Notes: generated from the sequence alone by a model not told the origin. A stretch of 54,844 nt of DNA from Pseudogulbenkiania subflava DSM 22618 (GCF_900177275.1 NZ_FXAG01000002.1:1-54844); one strand, 5' to 3'; positions 25,773 to 36,391 are shown, counted from the first letter of the stretch. Numbers and translations: made by a program.

Positions 25773-28130
25773 ATGCTTGAAATTGAAATCGACGGTAAGA
25801 AACTGACGGTCCCGCAGGGAAGCACCGTCATGGATGCGGCCCACTCGGTGGGTACCTACATCCCTCACTTTTGTTACCACAAGAAACTCTCCATCGCGGC
25901 CAACTGCCGCATGTGCCTGGTCGAGGTAGAAAAGGCTCCCAAGCCGCTGCCGGCCTGTGCCACGCCGGTGACGGATGGCATGAAGGTGCACACCCACTCC
26001 GACATGGCCAAGAAGGCTCAGGCCGGGGTGATGGAGTTCCTGCTGATCAACCACCCGCTGGATTGCCCGATCTGCGACCAGGGCGGCGAATGCCAGCTGC
26101 AGGATCTGGCCGTGGGCTACGGTAATTCCGCTTCGCGCTACCAGGAAGAGAAGCGCGTGGTGGTGGGCAAGGACATGGGGCCGCTGGTTTCCGCCGAGGA
26201 AATGAGCCGCTGTATCCATTGCACCCGCTGCGTGCGCTTCACCGAGGAAATCGGCGGCTTCCAGGAAATCGGCATGGCCAACCGCAGCGAGTTCTCGGAA
26301 ATCCTGCCGTTCCTCGGCAAGACCGTGGATTCGGAAATCTCCGGCAACGTCATCGACCTGTGCCCGGTCGGCGCCCTGACCTCCAAACCGTTCCGCTACA
26401 GCACCCGCGCCTGGGAACTGTCGCGCCGCAAGTCGGTGAGTCCGCATGACGGCTTGGGAGCTAACCTGATCGTCCAGGTCAAGGGCAACCAGGTAATGCG
26501 CGTGCTGCCGCTTGAGAACGAAGAGATCAACGAGTGCTGGATCGCTGACCGTGACCGTTTCTCCTACGAAGGCCTGAACAGCGCCGAGCGTCTGCAGAAG
26601 CCGATGATCAAGCACGACGGTAAGTGGCACGAAGCCGACTGGCAGACCGCGCTGGAGTACGTGGTCAAGGGCCTGAACGGCGTGTCGCGCGATCATGGCA
26701 AAGACGCCATCGGCGTGCTGGCCAGCCCGCACAGCACCACCGAAGAATTGTTCCTGGCACAGAAGCTGGCACGCAGCTTCGGCGTCAACAACGTCGACTA
26801 CCGCCTGCGCCGCTCCGACTTCCGCGCCGACGCTGCCCAGCAGGGCGCGCTGTGGCTCGGTTCCAGCATCGTCGACCTGGCTTCGGCCAAGTCGGTCCTG
26901 GTGGTGGGCAGCACCCAGCGCCAGGAGCAGCCGCTCTTGGCCTCGCGCCTGCGCCAGGCGGTGAAGAAGGGCAGCGAACTCAACGTCATCCACGTCGCTG
27001 ACGACGCGCTGCTGACCAAGCTCAACGCCAAGCTGATCGTCTCGCCGCTGGCGCTGGTGAACGCGCTGGCCCAGGTACTGAAGGCCGTGGTGGCGATCAA
27101 GTCGGGCGAGAGCGCGATCGATCTGGCCGCCGTGAGCGTGTCGGCCGAAGCGCAGCGTATCGCCGAAAGCCTGTGCGGCGCCGAGAGCGCCTCGGTCGTG
27201 CTGGGCAACGTGGCGCAGCATCACCCGGCCTTCTCCGAGCTGTTGTCGCTGGCGCAGGAAATCGCCCGTCTGAGTGGAGCCCGCTTCGGCGTGCTGGCCG
27301 AGGCCGCCAACAGCGTGGGTGCCGAACTGGTCGGTGCCGTGCCGACGCGCGGTGTCTTCGGTGCCGCCGTGTCGGCCGGTCTGGACGCGCAGCAGATGAT
27401 TGCCGCACCGCGCAAGGCCTACGTGCTGCTGAACAGCGAAGTCGAGTTCGACAGCTACAACCCGCAGGCTGCCGTCGCCGCAATGAAGTCGGCCGAAACC
27501 GTGATCGCGCTGACCGCGTTCAAGGCCGAGGGTCTGCTCGACTACGCCGACGTGCTGCTGCCGATCGCGCCGTTCTCCGAGACCGCCGGCTCCTTCGTCA
27601 ACATGGAAGGCCGTCTGCAAACCTTCAACGGCGTAGTTCGCCCGCTGGGTGAAGCGCGTCCGGCCTGGAAGGTGCTGCGTGTGCTGGGCAACATGCTGGG
27701 GATTTCCGGCTTCGAGTACACCAGTGTCGAAGAAGTCCGCGCCGAATGGCAGGGCAAGGGCGATATCGCACCGAGCCTGAACAATGTGCTGGCCTCCGTT
27801 TCGGCCAACGTGCAGCCGGCTGCCACCGCGCTGGTGCGCGTCGGCGAAGTGCCGCTGTACCAGGCCGACGCCATCTGCCGCCGCGCCTCGTCGCTGCAGG
27901 CGACGCGTGCCGCCGCCGTACCGGTGGCGCATGCGGCGCAGAGCGTGTTGGACGCTGCCGGCGTGCAGTCTGGCGCCGTCGTGGTGCTGAAACAGGGCGA
28001 CGGCCAGGTGCGCGTGGCGCTGGAAGCCGACGCCACGCTGCCGGCCGGCGTCGTACGCCTGGCCACCGCGCATCCGACCACCATCGCACTGGGCGGCATG
28101 TTTGACCCGATCGAGATCAAGCAGGGGTAA
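25773..28130 (+). CDS. nuoG: NADH dehydrogenase I subunit G
   Basis: A 785-aa iron-sulfur subunit. The N-terminal ferredoxin domain has cysteines in CYHKKLSIAANCRMC and the CATP segment; the His-Cys cluster site includes HPLDCPICDQGGECQLQD; a [4Fe-4S] site follows in CIHCTRCVRF with CPVGALTSKPF. After about residue 220 comes a molybdopterin-oxidoreductase-like domain without evidence of cofactor, as in other NuoG. The last 100 residues are alanine/valine-rich and look like the variable C-terminal domain of betaproteobacterial homologues. Confidence 0.97.
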   Translation: MLEIEIDGKKLTVPQGSTVMDAAHSVGTYIPHFCYHKKLSIAANCRMCLVEVEKAPKPLPACATPVTDGMKVHTHSDMAKKAQAGVMEFLLINHPLDCPICDQGGECQLQDLAVGYGNSASRYQEEKRVVVGKDMGPLVSAEEMSRCIHCTRCVRFTEEIGGFQEIGMANRSEFSEILPFLGKTVDSEISGNVIDLCPVGALTSKPFRYSTRAWELSRRKSVSPHDGLGANLIVQVKGNQVMRVLPLENEEINECWIADRDRFSYEGLNSAERLQKPMIKHDGKWHEADWQTALEYVVKGLNGVSRDHGKDAIGVLASPHSTTEELFLAQKLARSFGVNNVDYRLRRSDFRADAAQQGALWLGSSIVDLASAKSVLVVGSTQRQEQPLLASRLRQAVKKGSELNVIHVADDALLTKLNAKLIVSPLALVNALAQVLKAVVAIKSGESAIDLAAVSVSAEAQRIAESLCGAESASVVLGNVAQHHPAFSELLSLAQEIARLSGARFGVLAEAANSVGAELVGAVPTRGVFGAAVSAGLDAQQMIAAPRKAYVLLNSEVEFDSYNPQAAVAAMKSAETVIALTAFKAEGLLDYADVLLPIAPFSETAGSFVNMEGRLQTFNGVVRPLGEARPAWKVLRVLGNMLGISGFEYTSVEEVRAEWQGKGDIAPSLNNVLASVSANVQPAATALVRVGEVPLYQADAICRRASSLQATRAAAVPVAHAAQSVLDAAGVQSGAVVVLKQGDGQVRVALEADATLPAGVVRLATAHPTTIALGGMFDPIEIKQG

Positions 28131-29180
28131 ATGATGGAGTTCTTGCAAGGCATTCTTGGCAATGAGGCGGGGCTCACCGTGTGGACCCTGCTCAAGATCG
28201 TCGCCATCGTGGCGCCGATGATGGGTGCGGTGGCCTACCTTACGTTGGCCGAACGCAAGGTGATCGGCTACATGCAGGTGCGTATCGGCCCGAACCGGGT
28301 CGGTTACTATGGCCTGCTGCAACCGCTGGCCGACGGCATCAAGCTGCTGCTGAAGGAGATCATTCTCCCTACCCAATCCAGCAAGGGCCTGTTCCTGCTG
28401 GCGCCGGTGCTGTCGATCGGTCCGGCCCTGGCCGCCTGGGCGGTGGTGCCGTTCACCGACAAGCTGGTACTGGCGAATACCAACGCCTCGCTGCTGTACA
28501 TCATGGCCATCACCTCGATGGGCGTGTACGGCGTGATCATCGCCGGCTGGGCCGCCAACTCGAAGTACTCGTTCCTGGGCGCGCTGCGTTCGGCGGCACA
28601 GATCGTGTCGTACGAAATCGCCATGGGCTTCGCCCTGGTCGGCGTGCTGATGGTGAGCGGCAGTCTGAACCTGGTCGACATCGTCAACCAGCAGGGTCAC
28701 GGCGTGGCCGGCGGCTCGGCGCTGTCGTGGAACTGGCTGCCGCTGTTCCCGCTGTTCATCGTCTACCTGATCTCCGGTGTCGCCGAGACCAACCGTGCCC
28801 CGTTCGACGTTGCCGAGGGTGAGTCCGAGATCGTGGCCGGTTTCCACGTGGAATATTCCGGCATGGCCTTTGCCGTGTTCTTCCTCGCCGAATACGCCAA
28901 CATGATCTTGGTGGCCGCGATGACCTCGCTGATGTTCCTGGGCGGTTGGCTGTCGCCGTTCCCGGCGTCGTGGGGCGTGCTCGGTGCCTCCGGCTTCATT
29001 TGGATGGCACTGAAGATATCGCTGGTACTGTTCTGCTTCCTGTGGTTCCGCGCGACCTTCCCGCGTTACCGCTACGACCAGATCATGCGTCTGGGCTGGA
29101 AGGTGTTCATTCCGGTTACGCTGGTCTGGGTGTTTGTCGTCGGCGTGTGGATGATGAGCCCGTTGACGCTCTGGAACTGA
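28131..29180 (+). CDS. nuoH: NADH dehydrogenase I subunit H
   Basis: A 349-aa membrane subunit (ND1) with about eight helices that links quinone reduction to the proton-pumping arm. The motif [20 protein letters not shown] and the loop [20 protein letters not shown], rich in acidic residues lining the quinone channel, are the family signatures. Two ATGs follow each other (28131 and 28134); either may be used. Confidence 0.97.
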   Translation: MMEFLQGILGNEAGLTVWTLLKIVAIVAPMMGAVAYLTLAERKVIGYMQVRIGPNRVGYYGLLQPLADGIKLLLKEIILPTQSSKGLFLLAPVLSIGPALAAWAVVPFTDKLVLANTNASLLYIMAITSMGVYGVIIAGWAANSKYSFLGALRSAAQIVSYEIAMGFALVGVLMVSGSLNLVDIVNQQGHGVAGGSALSWNWLPLFPLFIVYLISGVAETNRAPFDVAEGESEIVAGFHVEYSGMAFAVFFLAEYANMILVAAMTSLMFLGGWLSPFPASWGVLGASGFIWMALKISLVLFCFLWFRATFPRYRYDQIMRLGWKVFIPVTLVWVFVVGVWMMSPLTLWN

Positions 29181-29199
29181 TACGGGTTAGGTGAAGAGC

Positions 29200-29688
29200 A
29201 TGGATACGATTCGCAATTTTTTCAAAACGTTCTTGCTGGTGGAGCTGGTGCAAGGCCTGATGCTGACGGGCCGCCACTTCTTCGCACGCAAGATTACCGT
29301 GCAGTTCCCGGAAGAGAAGACGCCGCTGTCGCCTCGCTTCCGTGGCCTGCACGCCCAGCGCCGCTACGCCAACGGTGAAGAACGCTGCATCGCCTGCAAA
29401 CTGTGCGAGGCGGTGTGCCCGGCGATGGCGATCACCATCGAGTCGGAGCAGCGCGACGACGGCACCCGCCGTACCTCGCGCTACGACATCGACCTGACCA
29501 AGTGCATCTTCTGCGGCTTCTGCGAAGAGGCCTGTCCGGTGGATGCCATCGTGGAAACCCACATTTTCGAGTATCACGGCGAAAAGCGTGGCGACCTCTA
29601 CTACACCAAGCCCATGCTGCTGGCCATCGGTGACAAGTACGAGTCCGAGATTGCCGCCCGCAAGGCGGCTGATGCCAAGTATCGCTAA
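29200..29688 (+). CDS. nuoI: NADH dehydrogenase I subunit I
   Basis: A 162-aa subunit with two [4Fe-4S] clusters (N6a, N6b). Both ferredoxin motifs are visible: [12 protein letters not shown] and [17 protein letters not shown] chose the ATG at 29200, which has AGGTGAAG upstream; a GTG at 29191 would add three residues. Confidence 0.97.
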   Translation: MDTIRNFFKTFLLVELVQGLMLTGRHFFARKITVQFPEEKTPLSPRFRGLHAQRRYANGEERCIACKLCEAVCPAMAITIESEQRDDGTRRTSRYDIDLTKCIFCGFCEEACPVDAIVETHIFEYHGEKRGDLYYTKPMLLAIGDKYESEIAARKAADAKYR

Positions 29689-29697
29689 GGGGGTGTG

Positions 29698-30342
29698 ATG
29701 AGCTTTCCTACCGTTGTTTTTTATGTACTGTCGGCGATCCTGATTTTCGCCGGGCTCCGAGTCATTACGGCCAAGAACCCGGTGCACGCCGCGCTGTATC
29801 TGGTGCTGGCGTTCTTTACCAGCGCCGGCCACTGGCTGCTGCTGGAGTCGGAGTTTCTCGCCATTTCGCTGGTGCTGGTCTATGTCGGCGCGGTGATGGT
29901 GCTGTTCCTGTTCGTGGTGATGATGCTCGACATCAACTTCGAGAAGCTGCGCGAAGGCTTCTGGAAGAACGCCCCCCTGGCCGGTACGGTCGGTCTGATC
30001 ATGGTCGGCGAGATGGTGCTGATCTTGATGAGTCCGGAAGCCAGCCTCGGCAGCTACAAGGGCGCCGCTCCGCTGGCCGCTGACGCCAGCAACATCCGCG
30101 AACTGGGCCGCCTGATCTATACCACCTACCTGTGGCCGTTCGAACTGGCCGCCGTGGTGCTGCTGGTCGGCATGGTGGCTGCGATCGCGCTGACCATGCG
30201 CAAGCGCAAGGACACCAAGTTCGTGAATCCGGGCGATCAGGTCGTGGTTCGTCGCGACGACCGTGTACGCCTGGTGAAGATGGCTGCCGTAAAACGTTCG
30301 GAACCGGTTGCTGAAGCCGAGTCCGCTGATCAACAGGCCTGA
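29698..30342 (+). CDS. nuoJ: NADH dehydrogenase I subunit J
   Basis: A 214-aa membrane subunit (ND6) with five hydrophobic helices and the conserved [16 protein letters not shown] helix that contains the pi-bulge glycine. The charged C-terminal tail of about 45 residues is cytoplasmic or periplasmic. ATG at 29698 is preferred over the GTG three bases earlier. Confidence 0.95.
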   Translation: MSFPTVVFYVLSAILIFAGLRVITAKNPVHAALYLVLAFFTSAGHWLLLESEFLAISLVLVYVGAVMVLFLFVVMMLDINFEKLREGFWKNAPLAGTVGLIMVGEMVLILMSPEASLGSYKGAAPLAADASNIRELGRLIYTTYLWPFELAAVVLLVGMVAAIALTMRKRKDTKFVNPGDQVVVRRDDRVRLVKMAAVKRSEPVAEAESADQQA

Positions 30343-30368
30343 CGGCCGAACAACATAAGGGAGGAAAC

Positions 30369-30674
30369 GTGCTGACGCTGACTCACTTCCTGGTGCTGGC
30401 CGCAATCCTGTTTGCTATCAGTGTGCTGGGCATCTTTCTGAACAGGAAGAACGTGATCGTTCTCCTGATGGCTATCGAGCTGATGCTGCTCGCGGTGAAC
30501 TTCAACTTCATCGCGTTCTCGCATTACCTGTCGGATACGGCAGGGCAGATTTTCGTCTTCTTCATCCTGACCGTGGCGGCTGCCGAGTCCGCTATCGGTC
30601 TGGCGATCCTGGTGGTGCTGTTCCGCAATCTGCAGACCATCAACGTCGAAGACTTGGGCAGCCTCAAGGGCTAA
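30369..30674 (+). CDS. nuoK: NADH dehydrogenase I subunit K
   Basis: A 101-aa membrane subunit (ND4L) with three helices. The two membrane glutamates needed for proton transfer are visible in [16 protein letters not shown] and [13 protein letters not shown]. It has a GTG start with a GGGAGGAAAC ribosome site directly upstream. Confidence 0.97.
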   Translation: MLTLTHFLVLAAILFAISVLGIFLNRKNVIVLLMAIELMLLAVNFNFIAFSHYLSDTAGQIFVFFILTVAAAESAIGLAILVVLFRNLQTINVEDLGSLKG

Positions 30675-30708
30675 GACAAACCGGATACCAAACTACAAAG
30701 CACAAAGC

Positions 30709-32760
30709 ATGGATATGAAAAGCTTATACCTGCTGATTGCCCTGGCGCCGCTGGCCGGGTCTCTCATCGCGGGCTTGTTTGGATGGGCCATCGGACGTCG
30801 TGCCTCACACGTCGTGACCATTCTGGGGGTGGCCGTTTCGGCGGCCCTGTCGCTCAAGGTGCTGTCCGGCTTCATCTCCGGCCAGACGGAAGTCTTCAAC
30901 GGCGCGGTGTACACCTGGCTGACCGTCGGTGGCCACGAGTACGCGGTCGGCTTCCTGGTGGATAAGCTGACCGCCATGATGATGGTGGTGGTGAGCTGTG
31001 TTTCGCTGATGGTGCATGTCTACACCATCGGCTACATGCAGGAAGACCCGGGCTATCAGCGCTTCTTCAGCTACATCTCGCTGTTCACCTTCTCGATGCT
31101 GATGCTGGTGATGAGCAACAACTTCATCCAGTTGTTCTTCGGCTGGGAAGCGGTGGGCCTGGTGTCCTACCTGTTGATCGGCTTCTGGTTCAAGCGTCCG
31201 ACGGCGACCTTCGCCAACCTGAAGGCCTTCCTGGTCAACCGCGTCGGTGACTTCGGCTTCCTGCTCGGCATCGGCCTGGTGCTGGCTCATTTCGGCGGTT
31301 CGCTGAATTACAGCGACGTGTTCGCGGCCGCGCCGGCCTTGGCCAACAAGACCATCCAGATCTTCCCGGGCGTCGAGTGGTCGCTGATGACCGTCACCTG
31401 CATCCTGCTGTTCGTCGGCGCGATGGGTAAGTCGGCGCAGTTCCCGCTGCACGTGTGGCTGCCCGATTCGATGGAAGGCCCGACCCCGATCTCGGCGCTG
31501 ATTCACGCCGCGACCATGGTGACCGCCGGCCTGTTCATGGTGTCGCGCATGAGCCCGCTGTTCGAGATGTCGGACACTGCACTGAACTTCATCATGATCT
31601 CCGGCACCATCACCGCGCTGTTCATGGGTTTCCTGGGCATCGTGCAGAACGACATCAAGAAAGTGGTGGCGTACTCCACGCTGTCGCAGCTTGGCTACAT
31701 GACCGTGGCGCTGGGCGCTTCGGCCTACTCCGCCGCGATGTTCCACGTGATGACCCACGCCTTCTTCAAGGCCCTGCTGTTCCTGGGTGCCGGTTCGGTG
31801 ATCATGGGCATGCACCACGATCAGGACATGCGCAACATGGGCGGCCTGCGCAAGTACATGCCGATTACCTGGATCACCTCGCTGATCGGCTCGCTGGCGC
31901 TGATCGGTACCCCATTCTTCTCGGGCTTCTACTCGAAGGACTCGATCATCGAGGCGGTGGCCGCGTCGCACCTGCCGTTCGCCGGCGTGGCGTACTGGGC
32001 GCTGATCATCGGCGTGTTCGTGACCGCGTTCTACTCCTTCCGCATGTACTTCCTGGTCTTCCACGGCAAGGAGCGCTGGATGGCGAACCATGGCGCGCAC
32101 CACGGCCATGACGAAGACCATGACGATGAGGAGCCGTCGACTGATCATCATCACGGCCTGGGTCCGAACGACAAGCCTCACGAGAGCCCGTGGGTGGTGA
32201 CTCTGCCGCTCGTGGTGTTAGCGATTCCGTCCGTGCTGATCGGCTTCTTCGCCATCGAGCCGCTGTTGTTCGGCGACTTCTTCAAAGGCGCGATCACCAT
32301 CGACGCGCTGAAGCACCCGGGCATGCACGAGCTGGCCGAAGAGTTCCACGGTCCGGTGGGGATGGCTGTTCATGCACTGAGTTCGCTGCCGTTCTGGCTG
32401 GCATTGTCCGGCGTGGTCGTAGCCTGGATCTTCTACATGAAGGCCCCGCATATTCCGGCGGCCATCAAGCAGCGCTTCAGCGCCGTGCACAAGGTGCTGG
32501 ACAACAAGTACTACATGGATGATCTGTACTTCAACCTGTTCGCCAAAGGCTCGCGCGCGCTGGGCACCCTGTTCTGGAAAGTGGGTGACATGCTACTGAT
32601 CGACGGCCTGATGGTGAACGGGACGGCCAAGCTGGTCGGCGTCTTCTCCCGCCTGACCCGCAAGCTGCAGACCGGCTTCATCTACAGCTACGCCGCATCG
32701 ATGATCATCGGCGTGCTGGGGCTGATGACGCTGTGGTTTGCCGGCATCATCCTGCGCTGA
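30709..32760 (+). CDS. nuoL: NADH dehydrogenase I subunit L
   Basis: A 683-aa antiporter-like subunit (ND5) at the far end of the membrane arm, with about 16 membrane segments and the long lateral helix near the C-terminus. The FFGWEAVGLVSYLLIGFW segment carries the key glutamate, and MGKSAQFPLHVWLPDSMEGP is the proton-pump signature. A hydrophilic loop at 32096-32175 is rich in His, Asp and Glu, a variable feature of this loop in many bacteria. Confidence 0.97.
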   Translation: MDMKSLYLLIALAPLAGSLIAGLFGWAIGRRASHVVTILGVAVSAALSLKVLSGFISGQTEVFNGAVYTWLTVGGHEYAVGFLVDKLTAMMMVVVSCVSLMVHVYTIGYMQEDPGYQRFFSYISLFTFSMLMLVMSNNFIQLFFGWEAVGLVSYLLIGFWFKRPTATFANLKAFLVNRVGDFGFLLGIGLVLAHFGGSLNYSDVFAAAPALANKTIQIFPGVEWSLMTVTCILLFVGAMGKSAQFPLHVWLPDSMEGPTPISALIHAATMVTAGLFMVSRMSPLFEMSDTALNFIMISGTITALFMGFLGIVQNDIKKVVAYSTLSQLGYMTVALGASAYSAAMFHVMTHAFFKALLFLGAGSVIMGMHHDQDMRNMGGLRKYMPITWITSLIGSLALIGTPFFSGFYSKDSIIEAVAASHLPFAGVAYWALIIGVFVTAFYSFRMYFLVFHGKERWMANHGAHHGHDEDHDDEEPSTDHHHGLGPNDKPHESPWVVTLPLVVLAIPSVLIGFFAIEPLLFGDFFKGAITIDALKHPGMHELAEEFHGPVGMAVHALSSLPFWLALSGVVVAWIFYMKAPHIPAAIKQRFSAVHKVLDNKYYMDDLYFNLFAKGSRALGTLFWKVGDMLLIDGLMVNGTAKLVGVFSRLTRKLQTGFIYSYAASMIIGVLGLMTLWFAGIILR

Positions 32761-32803
32761 TAGGTCGATACACTGGAATTGAATAACAACTTAGGCTTTG
32801 ACT

Positions 32804-34297
32804 ATGTTCACTAATATGTTAAGTCTGGTGGTCTGGACACCGATCGTGGCCGGATTGCTGGTGCTGGCGACGGGAGGGGACCAGCGCGCACCGCTGGCCC
32901 GTTGGCTGGCCCTGGCCGGGGCACTGGCCGGCTTCCTGGTGTCGCTGCCGCTCTATACCGGCTTCAACGACCTCAACGGCGGCATGCAGTTCGAAGAAAT
33001 GCGGCCGTGGATCCAGGCGCTGAACATCAACTACCACTTGGGCGTGGACGGCATCTCGATGCTGTTCATCGTGCTCAACAGCTTCACCACGCTGATGGTG
33101 GTGCTGGCGGGCTGGGAGGTGATCCAGAAGCGCGTGGCGCAGTACATGGCGGCCTTCCTGATCATGTCCGGCCTGATCAACGGCTCCTTCGCCTCGCTCG
33201 ACGCGATGCTGTTCTACGTGTTCTTCGAGGCGATGCTGATCCCGATGTACCTGATCATCGGTGTCTGGGGCGGTCCGCGCCGCGTGTACGCGTCGGTCAA
33301 GTTCTTCCTGTACACCCTGCTGGGCTCGCTGCTGATGCTGGTGGCGTTCATCTACATGTACTTCAAGGCCGGCAAGACCTTCGAGATCCTGGCCTTCCAC
33401 GACATGAAGATCGCCCTGAGCGTGCAGATGCTGCTGTTCGTCGCCTTCTTCCTGTCGTTCGCGGTGAAGGTGCCGATGTGGCCGGTGCACACCTGGTTGC
33501 CGGATGCCCACGTTGAAGCCCCGACCGGCGGTTCGATGGTGCTGGCGGCGATCACCCTGAAGCTGGGTGCCTACGGCTTCCTGCGGTTTGCCCTGCCGAT
33601 CCTGCCGGACGCTTCGCGCGAACTGGCCTGGGTGATGGTGGCGCTGTCGCTGGTGGCGGTGGTGTACATCGGTCTGGTGGCTCTGGTGCAGTCCGACATG
33701 AAGAAGCTGGTGGCGTACTCGTCGATTTCGCACATGGGCTTCGTAACCCTGGGCATGTTCATGTTCCTCGGCACCAACATGAACCAGTGGGCCGTCGAAG
33801 GCGCGCTGGTGCAGATGGTGTCGCACGGCTTCGTGTCGGCCGCCATGTTCTTCTGTATCGGTGTGATGTACGACCGTCTGCACAGCCGCAACATCGCCGA
33901 CTACGGCGGTGTGGCCAACAAGATGCCGATCTTCGCTGCCTTCATGATGCTGTTCGGCATGGCCAACTCTGGCCTGCCGGCCACCTCCGGCTTCGTCGGC
34001 GAATTCATGGTGATTCTGGGCGCGGTGCAGGTGAACTTCTGGTACGCGGCTCTTGCTGCCACCACCCTGATTTTCGGCGCGGCCTACACGCTGTGGATGT
34101 ACAAGCGGGTGATCTTCGGTGACATCGGCAACAGCCACGTCGCCGAGATGAAGGATGTGAACAAGCGCGAGTTCCTGGTGCTGGCCATCCTGGCTATCAC
34201 GGTACTGGGCATGGGTCTCTACCCGCAGGCGTTCGTCTCCAAGATGCACCTGTCGGTGAACGACCTGATCGCGCATGTAGCGCAAAGCAAGCTGTAA
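32804..34297 (+). CDS. nuoM: NADH dehydrogenase I subunit M
   Basis: A 497-aa antiporter-like subunit (ND4) with about 14 helices. YVFFEAMLIPMYLIIGVWGG holds the conserved membrane glutamate and FAVKVPMWPVHTWLPDAHVEAP the family signature. ATG at 32804 is preferred over a TTG at 32798. It follows nuoL after a 43-bp gap. Confidence 0.97.
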   Translation: MFTNMLSLVVWTPIVAGLLVLATGGDQRAPLARWLALAGALAGFLVSLPLYTGFNDLNGGMQFEEMRPWIQALNINYHLGVDGISMLFIVLNSFTTLMVVLAGWEVIQKRVAQYMAAFLIMSGLINGSFASLDAMLFYVFFEAMLIPMYLIIGVWGGPRRVYASVKFFLYTLLGSLLMLVAFIYMYFKAGKTFEILAFHDMKIALSVQMLLFVAFFLSFAVKVPMWPVHTWLPDAHVEAPTGGSMVLAAITLKLGAYGFLRFALPILPDASRELAWVMVALSLVAVVYIGLVALVQSDMKKLVAYSSISHMGFVTLGMFMFLGTNMNQWAVEGALVQMVSHGFVSAAMFFCIGVMYDRLHSRNIADYGGVANKMPIFAAFMMLFGMANSGLPATSGFVGEFMVILGAVQVNFWYAALAATTLIFGAAYTLWMYKRVIFGDIGNSHVAEMKDVNKREFLVLAILAITVLGMGLYPQAFVSKMHLSVNDLIAHVAQSKL

Positions 34298-34315
34298 GGC
34301 CACAAGGAAACCACA

Positions 34316-35770
34316 ATGAATTGGGCTGATTTGAACCTGGTGCCGGCGATGCCCGAGATCTTCCTGATCTCGGCACTGTCGGCCATCCTGTTGCTCGATC
34401 TGTTTATTTCGGATGCTCGGCGCAGCATCACCTACGGCCTCAGTCTGCTGACCCTGGCCGGTACCGCCGCGCTGCAGGTGTATACGTTCGAGCCGTACGC
34501 GCAGTACACCTTGTCCAACATGTTCGTTGCCGATCCGTTGGCCTCGCTGGTGAAGCTGGCGATGTACGGTGCAACTGCAATGATCCTGGTGTATTCGCGC
34601 CAGTACGCCGCCGACCGCGACATGTACAAGGGTGAATTCTTCACCCTGGCGCTGTTCGCACTGTTCGGCATGAACGTGATGGTATCCGCCAGCCACTTCC
34701 TGTCGCTGTACATGGGGCTGGAACTGCTGTCGCTGTCGCTGTACGCGCTGATCGCGCTGCAGCGTGACTCGGTGCCGGCGACCGAAGCGGCCATGAAGTA
34801 CTTCGTGCTCGGCGCGCTGGCTTCCGGTCTGCTGCTGTACGGCATGTCGATGGTGTACGGCGCGACCGGCACGCTGGAAATCGCCGCCATCGCCAAGGCT
34901 ATCCACGGCGGTTCGGCCAACCAACTGCTGCTGGTATTCGGCTTGGTGTTCCTGGTGGCTGGTCTGGCGTTCAAGCTGGGTGCGGTACCGTTCCACATGT
35001 GGGTGCCGGACGTCTACCAAGGCTCGCCGACCGCGATCACGTTGATGATCGGCGCGGCGCCGAAGCTGGCGGCGTTCGTGTTCATTTTCCGCATCCTGGT
35101 GCAGGGTCTGGACGGGCTGACCGCCGACTGGCAGAGCATGCTGGCGATCATGGCCGTGCTGTCGATGGCGATCGGCAACATCACCGCCATCGCCCAGACC
35201 AACCTGAAGCGCATGCTGGCTTATTCGACCATCTCGCACATGGGCTTCCTGATGCTGGGCCTCCTGGCTGGCAACGAACAGGGCTATTCCTCGGCGCTGT
35301 TCTACGCCATCACCTACGTGCTGACCACGCTGGCTTCCTTCGGCGTCATCATGGCGCTGTCGCGCGCCGGCTTCGAGTGCGACAAGCTGGAAGATCTGAA
35401 GGGGCTGAACAGCCGCAACAGCTGGTACGCGGCCCTGATGCTGCTGACGATGTTCTCGCTGGCCGGGATTCCGCCGCTGGTGGGCTTCTACGCCAAGTTC
35501 GCGGTGATCAAGGCCATCGTCGATATCGGTTTGGTGAAGCTCGCGGTGTTCGCCGTGGCGATGTCGCTGATCGGCGCCTTCTATTACCTGCGCGTGGTCA
35601 AGCACATGTACTTCGACGAAGTGCAGGACACGAGCCCGATCGTGGTGCGTGGCGACATGCAGCTGGTGCTGTCGCTCAACGCCCTGGCCCTGCTGGTGCT
35701 GGGCGTGGTGCCGGAGCGACTGATCGAAATCTGTGTCGAGGCGATGAAACAGTCGCTGACCGTACTCTAA
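34316..35770 (+). CDS. nuoN: NADH dehydrogenase I subunit N
   Basis: A 484-aa antiporter-like subunit (ND2), the third proton-pumping module, with about 14 helices. YMGLELLSLSLYALIALQRD and FKLGAVPFHMWVPDVYQGSP are the diagnostic segments. It is the last of the 14 nuo genes; the operon continues with a small DUF2818 gene 9 bp later. Confidence 0.97.
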   Translation: MNWADLNLVPAMPEIFLISALSAILLLDLFISDARRSITYGLSLLTLAGTAALQVYTFEPYAQYTLSNMFVADPLASLVKLAMYGATAMILVYSRQYAADRDMYKGEFFTLALFALFGMNVMVSASHFLSLYMGLELLSLSLYALIALQRDSVPATEAAMKYFVLGALASGLLLYGMSMVYGATGTLEIAAIAKAIHGGSANQLLLVFGLVFLVAGLAFKLGAVPFHMWVPDVYQGSPTAITLMIGAAPKLAAFVFIFRILVQGLDGLTADWQSMLAIMAVLSMAIGNITAIAQTNLKRMLAYSTISHMGFLMLGLLAGNEQGYSSALFYAITYVLTTLASFGVIMALSRAGFECDKLEDLKGLNSRNSWYAALMLLTMFSLAGIPPLVGFYAKFAVIKAIVDIGLVKLAVFAVAMSLIGAFYYLRVVKHMYFDEVQDTSPIVVRGDMQLVLSLNALALLVLGVVPERLIEICVEAMKQSLTVL

Positions 35771-35779
35771 GGAGTCATC

Positions 35780-36076
35780 GTGGAGAGCAGCGTCGCCACC
35801 GTATTGCTCGTCGCCGTGCTGGCGGCCAACCTGCCCTTTTTCATGCCACGCATTGCCGGCGTGATCAAGGTCGAGTCCAAGCATGCCGGCTGGCGGCTGC
35901 TTGAGCTGGTGGTGCTGTTCTTCCTGGTCGGGCTGCTGGCTCGTTTCCTGGAAGGCCGCCAGATGCCGGTGCACAGCCAGAACTGGCAGTTCTACGCCAC
36001 CACGGCGGCCTTGTTCCTGGTGTTTGCTTTCCCGGGCTTTGTCTACCGTTACTTCTGGAAGAAGCGCCGCAACTGA
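35780..36076 (+). CDS. DUF2818 small membrane protein
   Basis: A 98-aa protein with three hydrophobic segments (about residues 5-25, 42-60 and 70-90) and a basic tail KKRRN. Small DUF2818 proteins after nuoN are typical of betaproteobacteria; a role in complex I assembly or function is plausible but not shown. It has a GTG start with an AAGGAGTC ribosome site 9 bp after nuoN, and a terminator follows. Confidence 0.85.
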   Translation: MESSVATVLLVAVLAANLPFFMPRIAGVIKVESKHAGWRLLELVVLFFLVGLLARFLEGRQMPVHSQNWQFYATTAALFLVFAFPGFVYRYFWKKRRN

Positions 36077-36092
36077 GCCGCTCCGCCTCCCC

Positions 36093-36128
36093 AAAAACCC
36101 GACTGTATGCAGTCGGGTTTTTTCTTTT
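36093..36128 (+). terminator. Terminator of the nuo operon
   Basis: AAACCCGACTG / CAGTCGGGTTT with a TATG loop and TTTTTTCTTTT. Confidence 0.92.
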
Positions 36129-36391
36129 CCGGGCCTAACAGGGGAGGGGGCTTCGGCGCTCTGGTGATGACTCGACTGGCTGCCCAGTCGGGCTGGAAGG
36201 ACTGGAGGGCGCTGGAGCAACAGCGGCTTCGACTTCGGCGGAGTCGTGCGGGGTTGGGAGGATTGCGGCGCGCAGTCCGCGGGTTTGCCGGGGGCGGTGG
36301 CAATGAGCGTGGCTGGGGACCCGTAATCAGCCGTCGCGGTCGAGACGGAATGTTGCTCGGGCATCATCGAGTGCTATGGCGTGCGGGGCCG
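36129..36391. other. Intergenic stretch without a gene
   Basis: The region between the convergent nuo and lpxL transcription units holds frames on both strands, but none has a ribosome site, a recognisable domain or a consistent codon pattern. I see no promoter or clear repeat in it. Confidence 0.5.

Noticed and set aside
24195-28847. 1550-codon open frame on the minus strand across nuoE-nuoH
   Set aside because: It is antisense to five well-supported nuo genes, its translation is low-complexity (His/Gln/Arg/Asp-rich), and such frames arise from codon bias in GC-rich DNA.
32819-36367. 1182-codon minus-strand frame across nuoL-nuoN
   Set aside because: Antisense shadow of nuo genes with no domain and no ribosome site.
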